DNA of 64,000 nt. Source: Crateriforma sp964453205. GTDB taxonomy: Bacteria > Planctomycetota > Planctomycetia > Pirellulales > Pirellulaceae. The DNA is taken from NCBI GenBank assembly GCA_964453205.1, contig CAYVRC010000007.1, forward strand, positions 1-64,000, read 5' to 3'. Numbering within the stretch: position 1 is the first letter of the stretch; each line of letters starts with the position of its first letter. Shown here piece by piece: positions 55,217 through 64,000 of this stretch. The position numbers were made by a program, and so were the translations under genes. The notes beneath the pieces were generated by a model. That model made no database searches, was not told the origin of the DNA, and saw only the letters and a program-made list of their open reading frames with translations.

Positions 55217-56500
55217 ATGCGAACAAATCGACGCACCTTCATTCGTTCCGCCGCGGCCGCCGGTGCCGTCGCGGCCTCGACGACCGTCGCCCGAAATGCC
55301 GTCGCCGCGGATGACAAGAAACTGACCATCGGCGTGATCGGTGTCGGCTGGTACGGCATGGTCGATGCAAAAGCGGCGTTGAAGGTCGGCGGTGTGGAAG
55401 TCACCGCCATCTGCGACGTCGATCGCGAACACTTGGAGGCCGCCGCCGCCGAACTGGACACGATCCAAGGCAGTCGTCCGGCGATGTTCGCTGATTATCA
55501 GCAGATGCTGGAAAAGGCGACGCCCGACGTGGTGATCATCGGGACGCCGCCGCACTGGCACGCGTTGCAACTGATCGCGGCCTTGCAAGCGGGTTGCAAC
55601 GTTTACTGCGAAAAGCCGCTGACGTACGACGTTCGCGAAGGCCAAGCCTTGGTCGCCGCGGTCAACGATTCCGGCAAGGTCGTGCAGGTCGGATTTCAAC
55701 GTCGTCAGAGTCGATCTTACGCGGAAGTCAAAGACTTCATTGCGGCGGGCAAGGCGGGCCGAATCGTTCAAGCCGATGTCCAGATCCATTACACCGCGGG
55801 CACCAAGGATCCCACACCGCAACCGCCGCCGGCGACGCTGGACTGGGAACAATGGTGCGGCCCGGCGCCGTTGATTCCCTACAGCCCTCAAGTCGGCCAC
55901 AAAAGTTGGCGTTTGGAAAAGACGACGGGCCACGGGCACTTGGTCGACTGGGGCATCCACAACATCGATGCGACGCGAATGGTCCTCGATTTAGGGCTTC
56001 CCGATCGCATCACCGCCGACGGTGGCATCTACCGGTACAAGGACATCATCACGACCCCCGACACTTTGACGGCTTGCTTCGAATTCGACGGGTTGCCGGT
56101 GGTCTGGCGGCATCGCTTGTGGGGCGCGACGGAAACGGATCCCCAGTTCAACAATGGGATCTTCTTTTACGGTGAAGACGCCACGATTTTCAGCAACGAT
56201 CAACGTTGGGTGGTGTTCCCGAAAAAGGGCGACCCGCAACCGCACGAGGCGAAGACGGACCTGGGCACCAACCACATGGCGAACTTTTTGAACAGCGTTC
56301 GCGGTCGGGAAGCATTGAAATGCCCGATCGAACAAGGTTTTCAGTCCACCGCGACCGTCCAGCTCGGCATGATCGCCTACGAAAGCGGAACCGTCGTCCA
56401 CTTCGACGGCGAAACCGAACAGATCAAGGACAACGCGGCGGCCGGTGACCTGCTGTCCCGCGACTACCGATCGCCGTGGAAGCATCCGTTCCACGTGTAG
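55217..56500 (+). CDS. Tat-exported Gfo/Idh/MocA-family oxidoreductase
   Basis: 427 residues. Twin-arginine leader MRTNRRTFIRSAAAAGAVAA. Rossmann motif 'IGVIGVGWYGMVDAKAAL' and the family's EKP in 'CEKPLTYDV'. The C-terminal half has the planctomycete-typical 'WGIHNIDATRMVLDLG' and 'VGFQRRQSRSYAEVKDFIAAGKAGRIVQADVQ'. Bound NAD(P) is probably loaded before export. Substrates of this exported group are unknown, perhaps sugar derivatives. It is divergent from the beta-helix gene (122-base gap). Confidence 0.92.
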   Translation: MRTNRRTFIRSAAAAGAVAASTTVARNAVAADDKKLTIGVIGVGWYGMVDAKAALKVGGVEVTAICDVDREHLEAAAAELDTIQGSRPAMFADYQQMLEKATPDVVIIGTPPHWHALQLIAALQAGCNVYCEKPLTYDVREGQALVAAVNDSGKVVQVGFQRRQSRSYAEVKDFIAAGKAGRIVQADVQIHYTAGTKDPTPQPPPATLDWEQWCGPAPLIPYSPQVGHKSWRLEKTTGHGHLVDWGIHNIDATRMVLDLGLPDRITADGGIYRYKDIITTPDTLTACFEFDGLPVVWRHRLWGATETDPQFNNGIFFYGEDATIFSNDQRWVVFPKKGDPQPHEAKTDLGTNHMANFLNSVRGREALKCPIEQGFQSTATVQLGMIAYESGTVVHFDGETEQIKDNAAAGDLLSRDYRSPWKHPFHV

Positions 56501-56548
56501 GCTTCGCTCTGACGGATAGGCGATCACGCGGGGCGTGAGGATGCGGTC

Positions 56549-56616
56549 CTGATCGGTTCACCGCGCTGATCGGTTCACCGGGCTGATCGGTGCACCGGGC
56601 TGATCGGTGCACCGCG
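56549..56616 (+). repeat. 17-bp tandem repeat, four units, non-coding
   Basis: CTGATCGGTTCACCGCG and three variants with one to three changes, at 56549, 56566, 56583 and 56600. It lies between two convergent genes. It lacks the spacers of a CRISPR array. Confidence 0.9.
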
Positions 56617-56639
56617 GCGGGTGATCGATGCGGCCGGGC

Positions 56640-57092
56640 TCAGACGCCGGCCAGTGTCGGCGTGCTGTGGATCATCAGTTTCTTTTGATTCCGAACGACC
56701 CGCATGAACTCCGCTTCGCTGACCGGCTTGGCGATGTAATCGTGAACATCCAGCTCCGCGCAGCGTGCTTTCAGTTCGGGGTCATCGGCGGCCGTCAGCA
56801 CCACGGTCGTCAGGTTCAAGCGGCCTCCGTGCATCTCCGGCAGGGCTTCGAGGATGTCGATGCCGGTGCCGTCGGGCAACATCATGTCCAGCAGCAACAG
56901 GTCCGGAATCGGGGCGCGGGCGAACACGCTTTCACGACGCAAAAACTGAATCGCCTCCGCCACGCTTCGGCACAACGTCACGCGATGATGCACTCCGCTG
57001 GAACGCAGCGCGTGGATCGTCACCCGCGCGTCCATCAGGCCGTCTTCGACCAACAGAATCTCCATCGGCTTGGTTCGTGAATTTCCCAGCAT
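56640..57092 (-). CDS. single-domain response regulator
   Basis: 150 residues. CheY-like receiver with the phosphoacceptor Asp69 ('PDLLLLDMMLPDGTG'), acidic pair E17-D18, Thr100 ('VVLTAADD') and Lys122 ('YIAKPVS'), all intact. No output domain, so it acts by protein contact (Rcp1/CheY manner). ATG 57092 has AAGGAGA six bases upstream. Two-component partner genes are not nearby. It is 45 bases downstream of the hemerythrin-like gene. Confidence 0.92.
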   Translation of the reverse strand: MLGNSRTKPMEILLVEDGLMDARVTIHALRSSGVHHRVTLCRSVAEAIQFLRRESVFARAPIPDLLLLDMMLPDGTGIDILEALPEMHGGRLNLTTVVLTAADDPELKARCAELDVHDYIAKPVSEAEFMRVVRNQKKLMIHSTPTLAGV

Positions 57093-57137
57093 GATTGGTC
57101 TCCTTGATGACCTAGGTTGCAGGATCCGAGAGCCGGC

Positions 57138-57623
57138 TCAGTGGAGCGCCCGCGCGATCAATTCGGCTTCGAGTTGTTCGTGCGCGCGGAACTGGGCGTC
57201 GAAGGCTTCGGTCGCGGCGACCAAGCCCAATAAACCTTGCACGCCGACGCCACGGTATTGCAGCTCCTCGGCGTGTTCGGCCAAGTCGGACAGACGCAGG
57301 TAAAGTTGACAGTGTTGATCGTGAGCTTTCGTCGCCGTGATCTGGCTGTCCTCGCCGTCGTACTTGCCCAGCCAAGGTCTCTCCGTCGCGGCCACTTCGA
57401 TGAACCCGTAGGCTTCTTCCAAAGCGAACTGCATCGACAACTGGTCACGCAGTTGATCGAGCAATCGCGTCAGGCGACGTACGGTTTCCGGGGACGTGTC
57501 GGATCGTTCGCAGGTTTGGCGGACGTGATGGACGGTTTGCCAGAGGTCCGGATTGCTGTCTTTGATTTCTTGCAAGAACGCGGGATTGACCACCAGCGTT
57601 TTGGTCGCAGTCATCGTCGTCAT
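57138..57623 (-). CDS. hemerythrin-like helical protein (tentative)
   Basis: 161 residues, all-helical. Histidines and glutamates are spaced as in HHE proteins: H32-H33, E69-E70 within 'QFALEEAYGF' (the usual HF..EE has Q for H here), H101 and H104 in 'HDQHCQLYLRL', and H148/E149/E152 in 'HEQLEAEL'. Iron binding is plausible but one ligand position seems altered. ATG 57623 has GGAGGA eight bases upstream. The response regulator gene is 45 bases downstream. Confidence 0.6.
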   Translation of the reverse strand: MTTMTATKTLVVNPAFLQEIKDSNPDLWQTVHHVRQTCERSDTSPETVRRLTRLLDQLRDQLSMQFALEEAYGFIEVAATERPWLGKYDGEDSQITATKAHDQHCQLYLRLSDLAEHAEELQYRGVGVQGLLGLVAATEAFDAQFRAHEQLEAELIARALH

Positions 57624-57748
57624 CAATCGTGTCCTCCGTGGAATGGCGGCGACGCGGACCCGGTCGCCGTAAAGAAGAGACCTTCATCAGAAGGTACGGA
57701 GCGACGCAAGTCAAGTTTTTTCTGAAGTCCTCGGCGGCCTGCGACCAT

Positions 57749-58669
57749 TCATCGCCGCAATAATCCGTACCAAACGATGCACCAAATCGCGCTGACGCCG
57801 TCGCGCCAGCCGATTTTTTTGCCTTCGCCGTACCAGCGGTGTTGGTACCGGATCGGCTTTTCGGCGAATCGAAGCCTCTGGCGTGCGAATCGAGCGGTGA
57901 GTTCGATCTCGATGCCGAAGCGTCTTTCTCGACAGGCGGCCACGGCGGCCCGAAACGCGTCGCCCCGCGCCATCTTGTAACAAGTCTCCACATCGGTCAG
58001 CCGAGGGCCGATGGCGATGCTAGCAAAGGTCGACAAGCCGCGATTGACTTGGGTGTGCCACCAAGGCGAAGCCAGGCGATCCGGGCCGCCATAGCGTGTA
58101 CCGTAGACCACGTCCGCGTGGCCCTCGATCAGCGGCCGCAGCATCGCGCGAAAGTCAGCCGGGTCGTATTCCATGTCGGCGTCTTGGACGACAACCACGT
58201 CGCCCCCGGACGCCGTCACGCCGCTGCGGATCGCGGCACCCTTGCCCAGGTTTTGTTCATGCACGATGCAGCGGATTTCGACGTGACTGGCATCTTCGGA
58301 TTGCCGACAGGATGCTCGGATGCGCGACAATTGGGCAGCCGAATGATCATCGCTGCCGTCGTCGACCAAAATGATCTCCAGCGGCAATCCGGTCGCGATC
58401 AATCGATCGACGACCCGGCAAACCGTGGTCGCTTCGTTGTAAACGGGAACGACGACCGACAACCGAAAGTCGTCGGGCAGATCAAAGATGTCCAATCGAT
58501 CACAAACCGCTTCGCCGAGCGATTCACGCATCGACGCGACATACGCTTTCGTCCAAGTCCGTCTCGCGGCGTCCAGATCTTCCACCGGGCGGACGGTCGC
58601 TTGCGACGACTCGACGTCGGACGGCGGGGCTTGACGGCTCAACGCATCGACCAGTTGGCGAACGGACAA
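57749..58669 (-). CDS. GT2-family glycosyltransferase (DPM/dolichyl-phosphate-sugar synthase type)
   Basis: 306 residues from TTG 58669. 'LSVVVPVYNEATTVCRVVDRLIATGLPLEIILVDDGSDD', 'NLGKGAAIRSGVTASGGDVVVVQDADMEYDP' (the DxD-like QDADMEYDP) and 'DVVYGTRY' define the family. The C-terminus 'RRFGIEIELTARFARQRLRFAEKPIRYQHRWYGEGKKIGWRDGV' is typical of polyprenyl-phosphate sugar transferases. No membrane segment follows. Probably builds a lipid-linked sugar. Confidence 0.9.
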   Translation of the reverse strand: MSVRQLVDALSRQAPPSDVESSQATVRPVEDLDAARRTWTKAYVASMRESLGEAVCDRLDIFDLPDDFRLSVVVPVYNEATTVCRVVDRLIATGLPLEIILVDDGSDDHSAAQLSRIRASCRQSEDASHVEIRCIVHEQNLGKGAAIRSGVTASGGDVVVVQDADMEYDPADFRAMLRPLIEGHADVVYGTRYGGPDRLASPWWHTQVNRGLSTFASIAIGPRLTDVETCYKMARGDAFRAAVAACRERRFGIEIELTARFARQRLRFAEKPIRYQHRWYGEGKKIGWRDGVSAIWCIVWYGLLRR

Positions 58670-59513
58670 AAAGTTAAAAAGATTTTTGGCGGACCTTCAA
58701 AAGGTGCACGCCGAGTTTAACGTTTTTCGAAGCCTTACTGTGACGACGCCGCCGACGCCGCCGACGCGACCGACGGCACGGCGAACAAGGGCTCGACGTT
58801 TCGGCGGACTTGCGATGAGCGACGTCGGTCGCCCGGGCGAATTCTAAAAAAAGTTTGTCGGTCGTTGATCGTGTTTTTCGCGTCTTGCTCGGCGCGGCAA
58901 AAAAAAGATACGTCGAAGGGGCCACTCGATGTTGACACACGATCCCACCGAGCGCAAATTCTTCGCGTCATCGACACCGATCGTTCACCGGCTTGAACGA
59001 TGGTGTTCCATCACTTTAGCGGAGTTCTTAAGATGCCTTCGATCTGCGACTCGACCTTGGTTCTTTCTCGCGAGTCCGCTGAAGCATTTTATCCCGCGCC
59101 GGATACCCGTTGATCCCCGATTGATCGGCACGAGAGAGTCTCTCTCTGTTCCTGCGACCGCCAGGTCGAGCTCGTCCACAAGAGGACCCGTTCGGTTCGG
59201 TGGATCGGTCCGCAGCGTTCGCGTCTTGCGAATATTGGGCGGGCTTTCGACGGGTTCTTTTCACGCAGTCGATCGACGAATGATTCGCTCGATCGGTAGT
59301 CGCTGCACGGATTGCGGCAGTTCGTCCAAGGGAGAGGGCAGGATGGAACGCGCCTACGACTCAGCCCCAGTCGTAGTACAAGGATGTCGCTCCCTTTTTT
59401 GTTGTCCACGGTGTCTTCGCGGGTCGTTGTTTTGATCACGCCGATTTGACGAGGATCATTTGGTTGGTGGGTTCGCACGGAAGCGGCGAAACTGGACAAA
59501 TGCCGTGGCGGAT

Positions 59514-59556
59514 GCGAGCCGGTTTTGCATGAAGCAAAATTGGCTCGCGCTTTTTT
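59514..59556 (+). terminator. rho-independent terminator
   Basis: A 15-bp stem (59514-59528 with 59534-59548), two G-U pairs, a 5-base loop ATGAA, and then GCTTTTTT. The oriented U-tract is on the plus strand. No recognised gene ends just upstream. Confidence 0.8.
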
Positions 59557-59560
59557 ACGG

Positions 59561-59594
59561 CGGACCCGTTTTCACAGCGGACCCGTTTTCTTTG
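59561..59594 (+). repeat. 17-bp tandem repeat, two units
   Basis: CGGACCCGTTTTCACAG and CGGACCCGTTTTCTTTG, directly after the terminator and before the rhomboid gene. Confidence 0.75.
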
Positions 59595-59736
59595 CGGCGG
59601 CCCCGTCGCATCGGTGCTGGGCCCGGAGATGGCACGGGGCCCTGGAGATAGCGCGTAGACGTGGCGACGGATTCCGGGGTAAACAACAGGGCCGTGTGTA
59701 AACGACGATCCAGCCCGCGCCGAACGACCCTGGCCT

Positions 59737-60507
59737 ATGATTCCGCTTCGTGACAGCATTCCCAGCCGGACCACCCCTGTTGTCAATTATGTGGTCATCG
59801 CGATCTGCTCGCTGGCCTTCTTGGCCCAGGTGACTTCTCAGGATTCCGGGACGACGATCGTGCAGCGTTTCGGGATGGTGCCGCTGCGACTGAGCGACCC
59901 GAGCGCCGAGATCATGGTCCCGACCCCCGCGATCGTGCAAACGGTTCAGGGGCCGCGCCGGGTTTTGGTGCAGCAGACTTTGCCGCCGCCCGGCGTGCCG
60001 ATTTGGGCGACCGTGGTCACTTGCATGTTTTTGCACGGCGGCTGGATGCACTTCCTCGGCAACATGTGGTTTCTGTACATCTTCGGGGACAACGTGGAGG
60101 ACCGCCTGGGGCACGTCGGCTACGCCTTGGCCTATTTGGCGACGGGGATCGCCGCCGGTCTGGCGCACTTCGCGGCCGATCCGACCAGCCCGGTCCCGAC
60201 GATCGGTGCCAGCGGAGCGATCGCCGGCGTGATGGGAGCCTATGCGTTTCTGTATCCTCATGCCAAGGTCTTGGCGGTGCTGCCGATCTTCATCTTCTTG
60301 CACACGTTCGTGTTGCCGGCGCCGATTTTCCTGGGCATCTGGTTTCTCCTGCAGACGTTCAGCGGCATCGGGTCGATCACCAGCGGCGCGGCCGGCGGGG
60401 TGGCGTGGTGGGCGCACGTGGGAGGTTTCGTCGCCGGCGGGCTGTTGGCGGTCGCGGTGGGCCGATCGACGCTGGGGCACCAGGCTGTCACGGACAGGCG
60501 ATTCTGA
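59737..60507 (+). CDS. rhomboid-family intramembrane serine protease
   Basis: 256 residues. Seven-segment core with 'MHFLGNMWFLYIFGDNVEDRLG' (the WR-like region and GNMxFL), the active-site 'GASGAIAGVMGAY' (catalytic Ser) and 'HVGGFVAGG' (catalytic His). N-terminal 'PLRDSIPSRTTPVVNYVVIAICSLAFLAQV' is the planctomycete form. Cleaves single-pass membrane proteins inside the bilayer; substrates unknown. Confidence 0.93.
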   Translation: MIPLRDSIPSRTTPVVNYVVIAICSLAFLAQVTSQDSGTTIVQRFGMVPLRLSDPSAEIMVPTPAIVQTVQGPRRVLVQQTLPPPGVPIWATVVTCMFLHGGWMHFLGNMWFLYIFGDNVEDRLGHVGYALAYLATGIAAGLAHFAADPTSPVPTIGASGAIAGVMGAYAFLYPHAKVLAVLPIFIFLHTFVLPAPIFLGIWFLLQTFSGIGSITSGAAGGVAWWAHVGGFVAGGLLAVAVGRSTLGHQAVTDRRF

Positions 60508-60521
60508 ACTTCTGTCTTGCC

Positions 60522-60571
60522 AGCCGGCCGACTGCCACTCCGACCGGCCGGTTCCGACCGGTCGACCGGCT
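60522..60571 (+). promoter_or_regulatory. GACCGG-rich inverted repeat upstream of groES
   Basis: AGCCGGCCGAC (60522-60532) pairs with GTCGACCGGCT (60561-60571) with one mismatch, and the interval holds four GACCGG-like units. It could be the rhomboid terminator (no U-tract) or, 55-100 bases before the -24/-12 element, an enhancer for a sigma-54 activator. Confidence 0.35.
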
Positions 60572-60623
60572 ATGAATGTTTAAAGTCCTTCCTGGAAAGG
60601 AGTTAACGCTCGCGTGTCGTCTC

Positions 60624-60639
60624 TGGCACACGGCTTGCT
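60624..60639 (+). promoter_or_regulatory. candidate sigma-54 (-24/-12) promoter of groESL
   Basis: TGGCACACGGCTTGCT fits TGGCAC-N5-TTGCW exactly, with ten bases between GG and GC. It lies 150 bases before groES on the same strand. No CIRCE (TTAGCACTC-N9-GAGTGCTAA) is present. Confidence 0.6.
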
Positions 60640-60789
60640 CTAGAGCCCATCGCAAAGGTTCGGGCTGTCAGTCCGGCGATCGGGTGACGGCACAGTGGCG
60701 GACAGACGTCGCGATGCGGGACCCGCGCATTCCCACACGAAAACTTCACCACCCTTCTTCTTTCCGACTCAACGAAAGGTGTCACGGAA

Positions 60790-61107
60790 ATGGCAACTGC
60801 CACGAAAACTCAGTCCAAGATCAAGCTTCAACCCCTCGGCGAACGCATCGTCGTCCAGCGTGAAGAGAGCGAAGACGTTACCGCCGGCGGCATCGTGCTT
60901 CCTGATTCGGCCAAAGAAAAGCCCGCCCGCGGAACCGTGATCGCGATCGGGACCGGCAAGCTTCTCGACGACGGCAGCCGCAGCGAGAGCCAACTCAAGG
61001 CCGGCGACCGCGTCTTGTTCAGCAGCTACGCCGGCGAAAACGTCGAGATCGGCGACGTCGAGTATTTGCTGATGCGTGAAGACGACGTCTTGGCCGTCAT
61101 CGAGTGA
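60790..61107 (+). CDS. groES: co-chaperonin GroES
   Basis: 105 residues. Lid of the GroEL cage. 'KLQPLGERIVVQREESEDVTAGGIVLPDSAKEKPARGTVIAIGTGK' and 'VLFSSYAGENVEIGDVEYLLMREDDVLAVI' are standard. The mobile loop (EDVTAGGIVLPD) is intact. The start follows a 5' leader of about 150 bases after a -24/-12 element. groEL begins 161 bases after its stop. Confidence 0.97.
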   Translation: MATATKTQSKIKLQPLGERIVVQREESEDVTAGGIVLPDSAKEKPARGTVIAIGTGKLLDDGSRSESQLKAGDRVLFSSYAGENVEIGDVEYLLMREDDVLAVIE

Positions 61108-61267
61108 TGAGGCCCGGGGCCTCGGGTCGCCGGTGACAGGTTTCCGATCACGTCACCGGTCGCTCGCCGACGGCCCCGCCTTAGCCCGCTCGAACCCGAA
61201 ACCTCGGTCGAACCCGAATTTTCAACACCCGTTATCCGAAACACCAGCTAACAGAGACCCCTTACTC

Positions 61268-62884
<1,617 letters not shown>

Positions 62885-62931
62885 TCATGATCCGGATTCG
62901 CCTCCCGGCGGGTCCGATCGTTCGAAAAAGA

Positions 62932-62971
62932 AAGGCCGGCGAGGGAAAGTCCCGCGTCGGCCTTTTTTTTT
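62932..62971 (+). terminator. rho-independent terminator after groEL
   Basis: GGCCGGCGAGGGA pairs with TCCCGCGTCGGCC (one G-U, one mismatch), loop AAG, then a run of nine T's. Confidence 0.92.
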
Positions 62972-63030
62972 ATTCCGGCGGTCGAATTCGGTCCCGCCCG
63001 AAAACACAACCAAGTCACCCCATCCGATCG

Positions 63031-63834
63031 ATGCCCGACTCCGACGACTGGTACGACTATCCTCAGTATTTCGACATGGTCTTTCGTGACGAGACGGATG
63101 ACGAAGTCGCATTCTTTGAACAAGCGTTCCGTCGTTTCGCGGCCGGTCCGTTTCGACGTCGCCCGGTCAAACGGCTGTTGGAACCGGGGTGCGGCAGCGG
63201 TCGTCTGATCGCCGCGTTGGCCGCCAAGGGGTACGAATGTTGCGGGTTGGACTTGAACGAGCCGATGCTGCGGTACCTTCGACGACGGCTCCGCCGGGCC
63301 GGTTTGTCGGCCGAAACGGTTCGCGGCGACATGACGGACATGTGTTTCAAAAAGTCGGAGGTGTTCGATTCCGCCTTTTGCACTTTCAACACGTTCCGGC
63401 ATTTGCAAACCGACGACGCGGCGATCGCCCACCTGCGCAGCGTCGCCGAGTGCGTGCGGCCGGGCGGCCTTTATATCCTCGGGTTTCATCTGATCCCGTT
63501 GGACGCTGATCCGGAATGCATCGAACGCTGGAGAGCATCCGCCGGCGGCACGTCGGTCCATGTGACCTTGAAGGTGATCGAATTCAACCGCCGTCGTCGC
63601 CAAGAAAAGCTGCGGGTGTCGATCAAGGCCACACGACGCAGCGGGGAGGTCAAGCGAATCCGCAGCGAATTTCCGCTGCGGCTGTACACGGTGTCACAAG
63701 CGAAACGGCTGTTGGCCCGCGTCGACGATCGGTGGGAGATCGCCGAGGTTTATGACTTTGACTACGACATCGATCAGCCCCGGATCCTGGACGACGATCT
63801 GACGGACGCATTGTTCGTGCTGCGGCGGCGGTAG
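63031..63834 (+). CDS. class I SAM-dependent methyltransferase
   Basis: 267 residues. SAM motif I is 'RLLEPGCGSGRLIAALAAKGYECCGLDLNEPML'; motif II/III are 'FDSAFCTFNTFRHLQ' and 'CVRPGGLYILGFHLI'. The C-terminal half ('VHVTLKVIEFNRRRRQEKLRVSIKA') is a beta-strand extension. No target is predictable. ATG 63031 is chosen because residues 'DSDDWYDYPQYFDMVFRDE' start the fold. The gene is 60 bases after the groEL terminator. Confidence 0.88.
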   Translation: MPDSDDWYDYPQYFDMVFRDETDDEVAFFEQAFRRFAAGPFRRRPVKRLLEPGCGSGRLIAALAAKGYECCGLDLNEPMLRYLRRRLRRAGLSAETVRGDMTDMCFKKSEVFDSAFCTFNTFRHLQTDDAAIAHLRSVAECVRPGGLYILGFHLIPLDADPECIERWRASAGGTSVHVTLKVIEFNRRRRQEKLRVSIKATRRSGEVKRIRSEFPLRLYTVSQAKRLLARVDDRWEIAEVYDFDYDIDQPRILDDDLTDALFVLRRR

Positions 63835-63835
63835 C

Positions 63836-63871
63836 AACCGGCACGTCCTCACCAACTGGCACGTCTTCGCC
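63836..63871 (+). repeat. 18-bp tandem repeat before mutS
   Basis: AACCGGCACGTCCTCACC and AACTGGCACGTCTTCGCC (3 differences), followed by a partial third unit (GACCGGAACG). Confidence 0.75.
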
Positions 63872-63965
63872 GACCGGAACGACGCACGCCTCGGGTACCC
63901 GCACAGCGGATTTCGCTTCCGCTCGCCGGTGTCCCGCCGGGGGCCGGCCCGGTAATATTGCCGGC

Positions 63966-64000
63966 ATGACACCAATGATGAAACAGTATCATGAGGCGAA
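63966..64000 (+). CDS. mutS: DNA mismatch repair protein MutS (5' end only)
   Basis: Reads MTPMMKQYHEA from ATG 63966 to the window end, the near-invariant start of MutS (MTPMMxQY). The remaining 850-odd residues lie outside this window. Confidence 0.8.
   Translation, partial: MTPMMKQYHEA

Larger units (their letters stand above)
58670..59736. other. gene-free 1.07-kb stretch with candidate non-coding RNA
   Basis: No convincing CDS: the longest open frame (58929-59435, plus) has no ribosome site and a Ser/Arg-rich, motif-free composition. A/T runs at 58677-58684, 58853-58860 and 58899-58906 punctuate it. A 9-bp repeat (GACGCCGCC) sits at 58745-58771 and a 17-bp repeat at 59561-59594. A strong plus-strand terminator at 59514-59556 implies a transcript ending there. 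I could not match RNase P RNA, SRP RNA or 6S RNA. Confidence 0.5.

Noticed and set aside
56549..56616. CRISPR array
   Set aside because: Four directly adjacent 17-bp units without unique spacers; a tandem duplication instead.
58929..59435. 168-codon open frame on the plus strand in the gene-free stretch
   Set aside because: No ribosome site, Ser/Arg-rich composition and no motif; not enough to call a gene.
59461..59556. SRP (4.5S) RNA apical loop or RNase P RNA
   Set aside because: GGAAGCGGC near 59490 recalls the SRP tetraloop, but the AGCAG partner and UCAGG arm are missing. RNase P blocks are also absent.
60600..60640. CIRCE element upstream of groES
   Set aside because: TTAACGCTC near 60602 resembles one half (two mismatches), but no GAGTGCTAA partner is present at the right spacing.

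Overview
The window looks like chromosome from a Pirellulaceae-type planctomycete (Rhodopirellula and relatives). Marker families of that phylum are present: a DUF1549/DUF1553 cytochrome-like protein followed by a DUF1501 protein, a DUF1573-like protein, a Tat-exported Gfo/Idh/MocA oxidoreductase, a pectate-lyase-fold exported protein, DUF11-type repeats, a DUF4332 ATPase, a multihaem cytochrome with TPRs, and many exported proteins with acidic or low-complexity inserts. Most of the window is GC-rich; the first 3 kb is visibly poorer in GC.

Layout. 0-3 kb: three exported unknowns (DUF1573-like, a cysteine-rich small protein, a 313-aa protein). 3-4.2 kb: a REP-associated (RAYT/Y1) transposase. 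4.5-8.6 kb: Hsp20 behind a sigma-54-type promoter, then a large metzincin-like zinc protease. 8.7-12.7 kb: lpdA and a zinc alcohol dehydrogenase (minus strand), then a UPF0104 membrane protein. 12.7-17.3 kb: the DUF1549/1553-DUF1501 pair. 17.3-20.7 kb: an HtrA protease and an ABC exporter pair (minus). 20.9-22.2 kb: argJ. 22.2-31.2 kb: a minus-strand block of a 1405-aa SMC/Rad50-like ATPase with two DUF4332 domains, a MoxR ATPase, an M3 peptidase, a YpsA-like protein and an RluA pseudouridine synthase. 31.27-31.70 kb: tmRNA (ssrA) and its terminator. 31.8-40 kb: M16 protease, beta-propeller protein, tmk, eno, ribE-rsmA. 40-43 kb: pentahaem cytochrome with TPRs. 43-47 kb: rpmJ, an unknown, and an hpt-GT4-GT4 operon with 4-base overlaps. 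47-56.5 kb: YihY protein, DUF11 protein, rimI (interrupted by a 10-N gap), TauE/SafE transporter, pectate-lyase-fold protein, Gfo/Idh oxidoreductase. 56.6-58.7 kb: a single-domain response regulator, a hemerythrin-like protein and a GT2 glycosyltransferase. 58.7-59.7 kb: about 1 kb without a convincing gene, but ending in a strong terminator. 59.7-64 kb: rhomboid protease, groES-groEL behind a second sigma-54-type promoter, a methyltransferase, and the first codons of mutS.

The most interesting signals are these. (1) Near-consensus -24/-12 (RpoN) promoters lie upstream of both hsp20 and groESL, with no CIRCE element, suggesting a sigma-54 chaperone regulon. (2) The DUF4332 ATPase has an intact P-loop, but its signature, Walker B and H-loop positions look eroded. 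(3) Young 13-18 bp tandem duplications recur across the window; they are multiples of three inside genes and often not outside them. (4) The 1-kb 'empty' stretch ending in a rho-independent terminator may encode a non-coding RNA. (5) The N-gap splits rimI in a way that predicts the true gap length modulo 3. All functional calls rest on reading the sequence and family knowledge; no database search was run.
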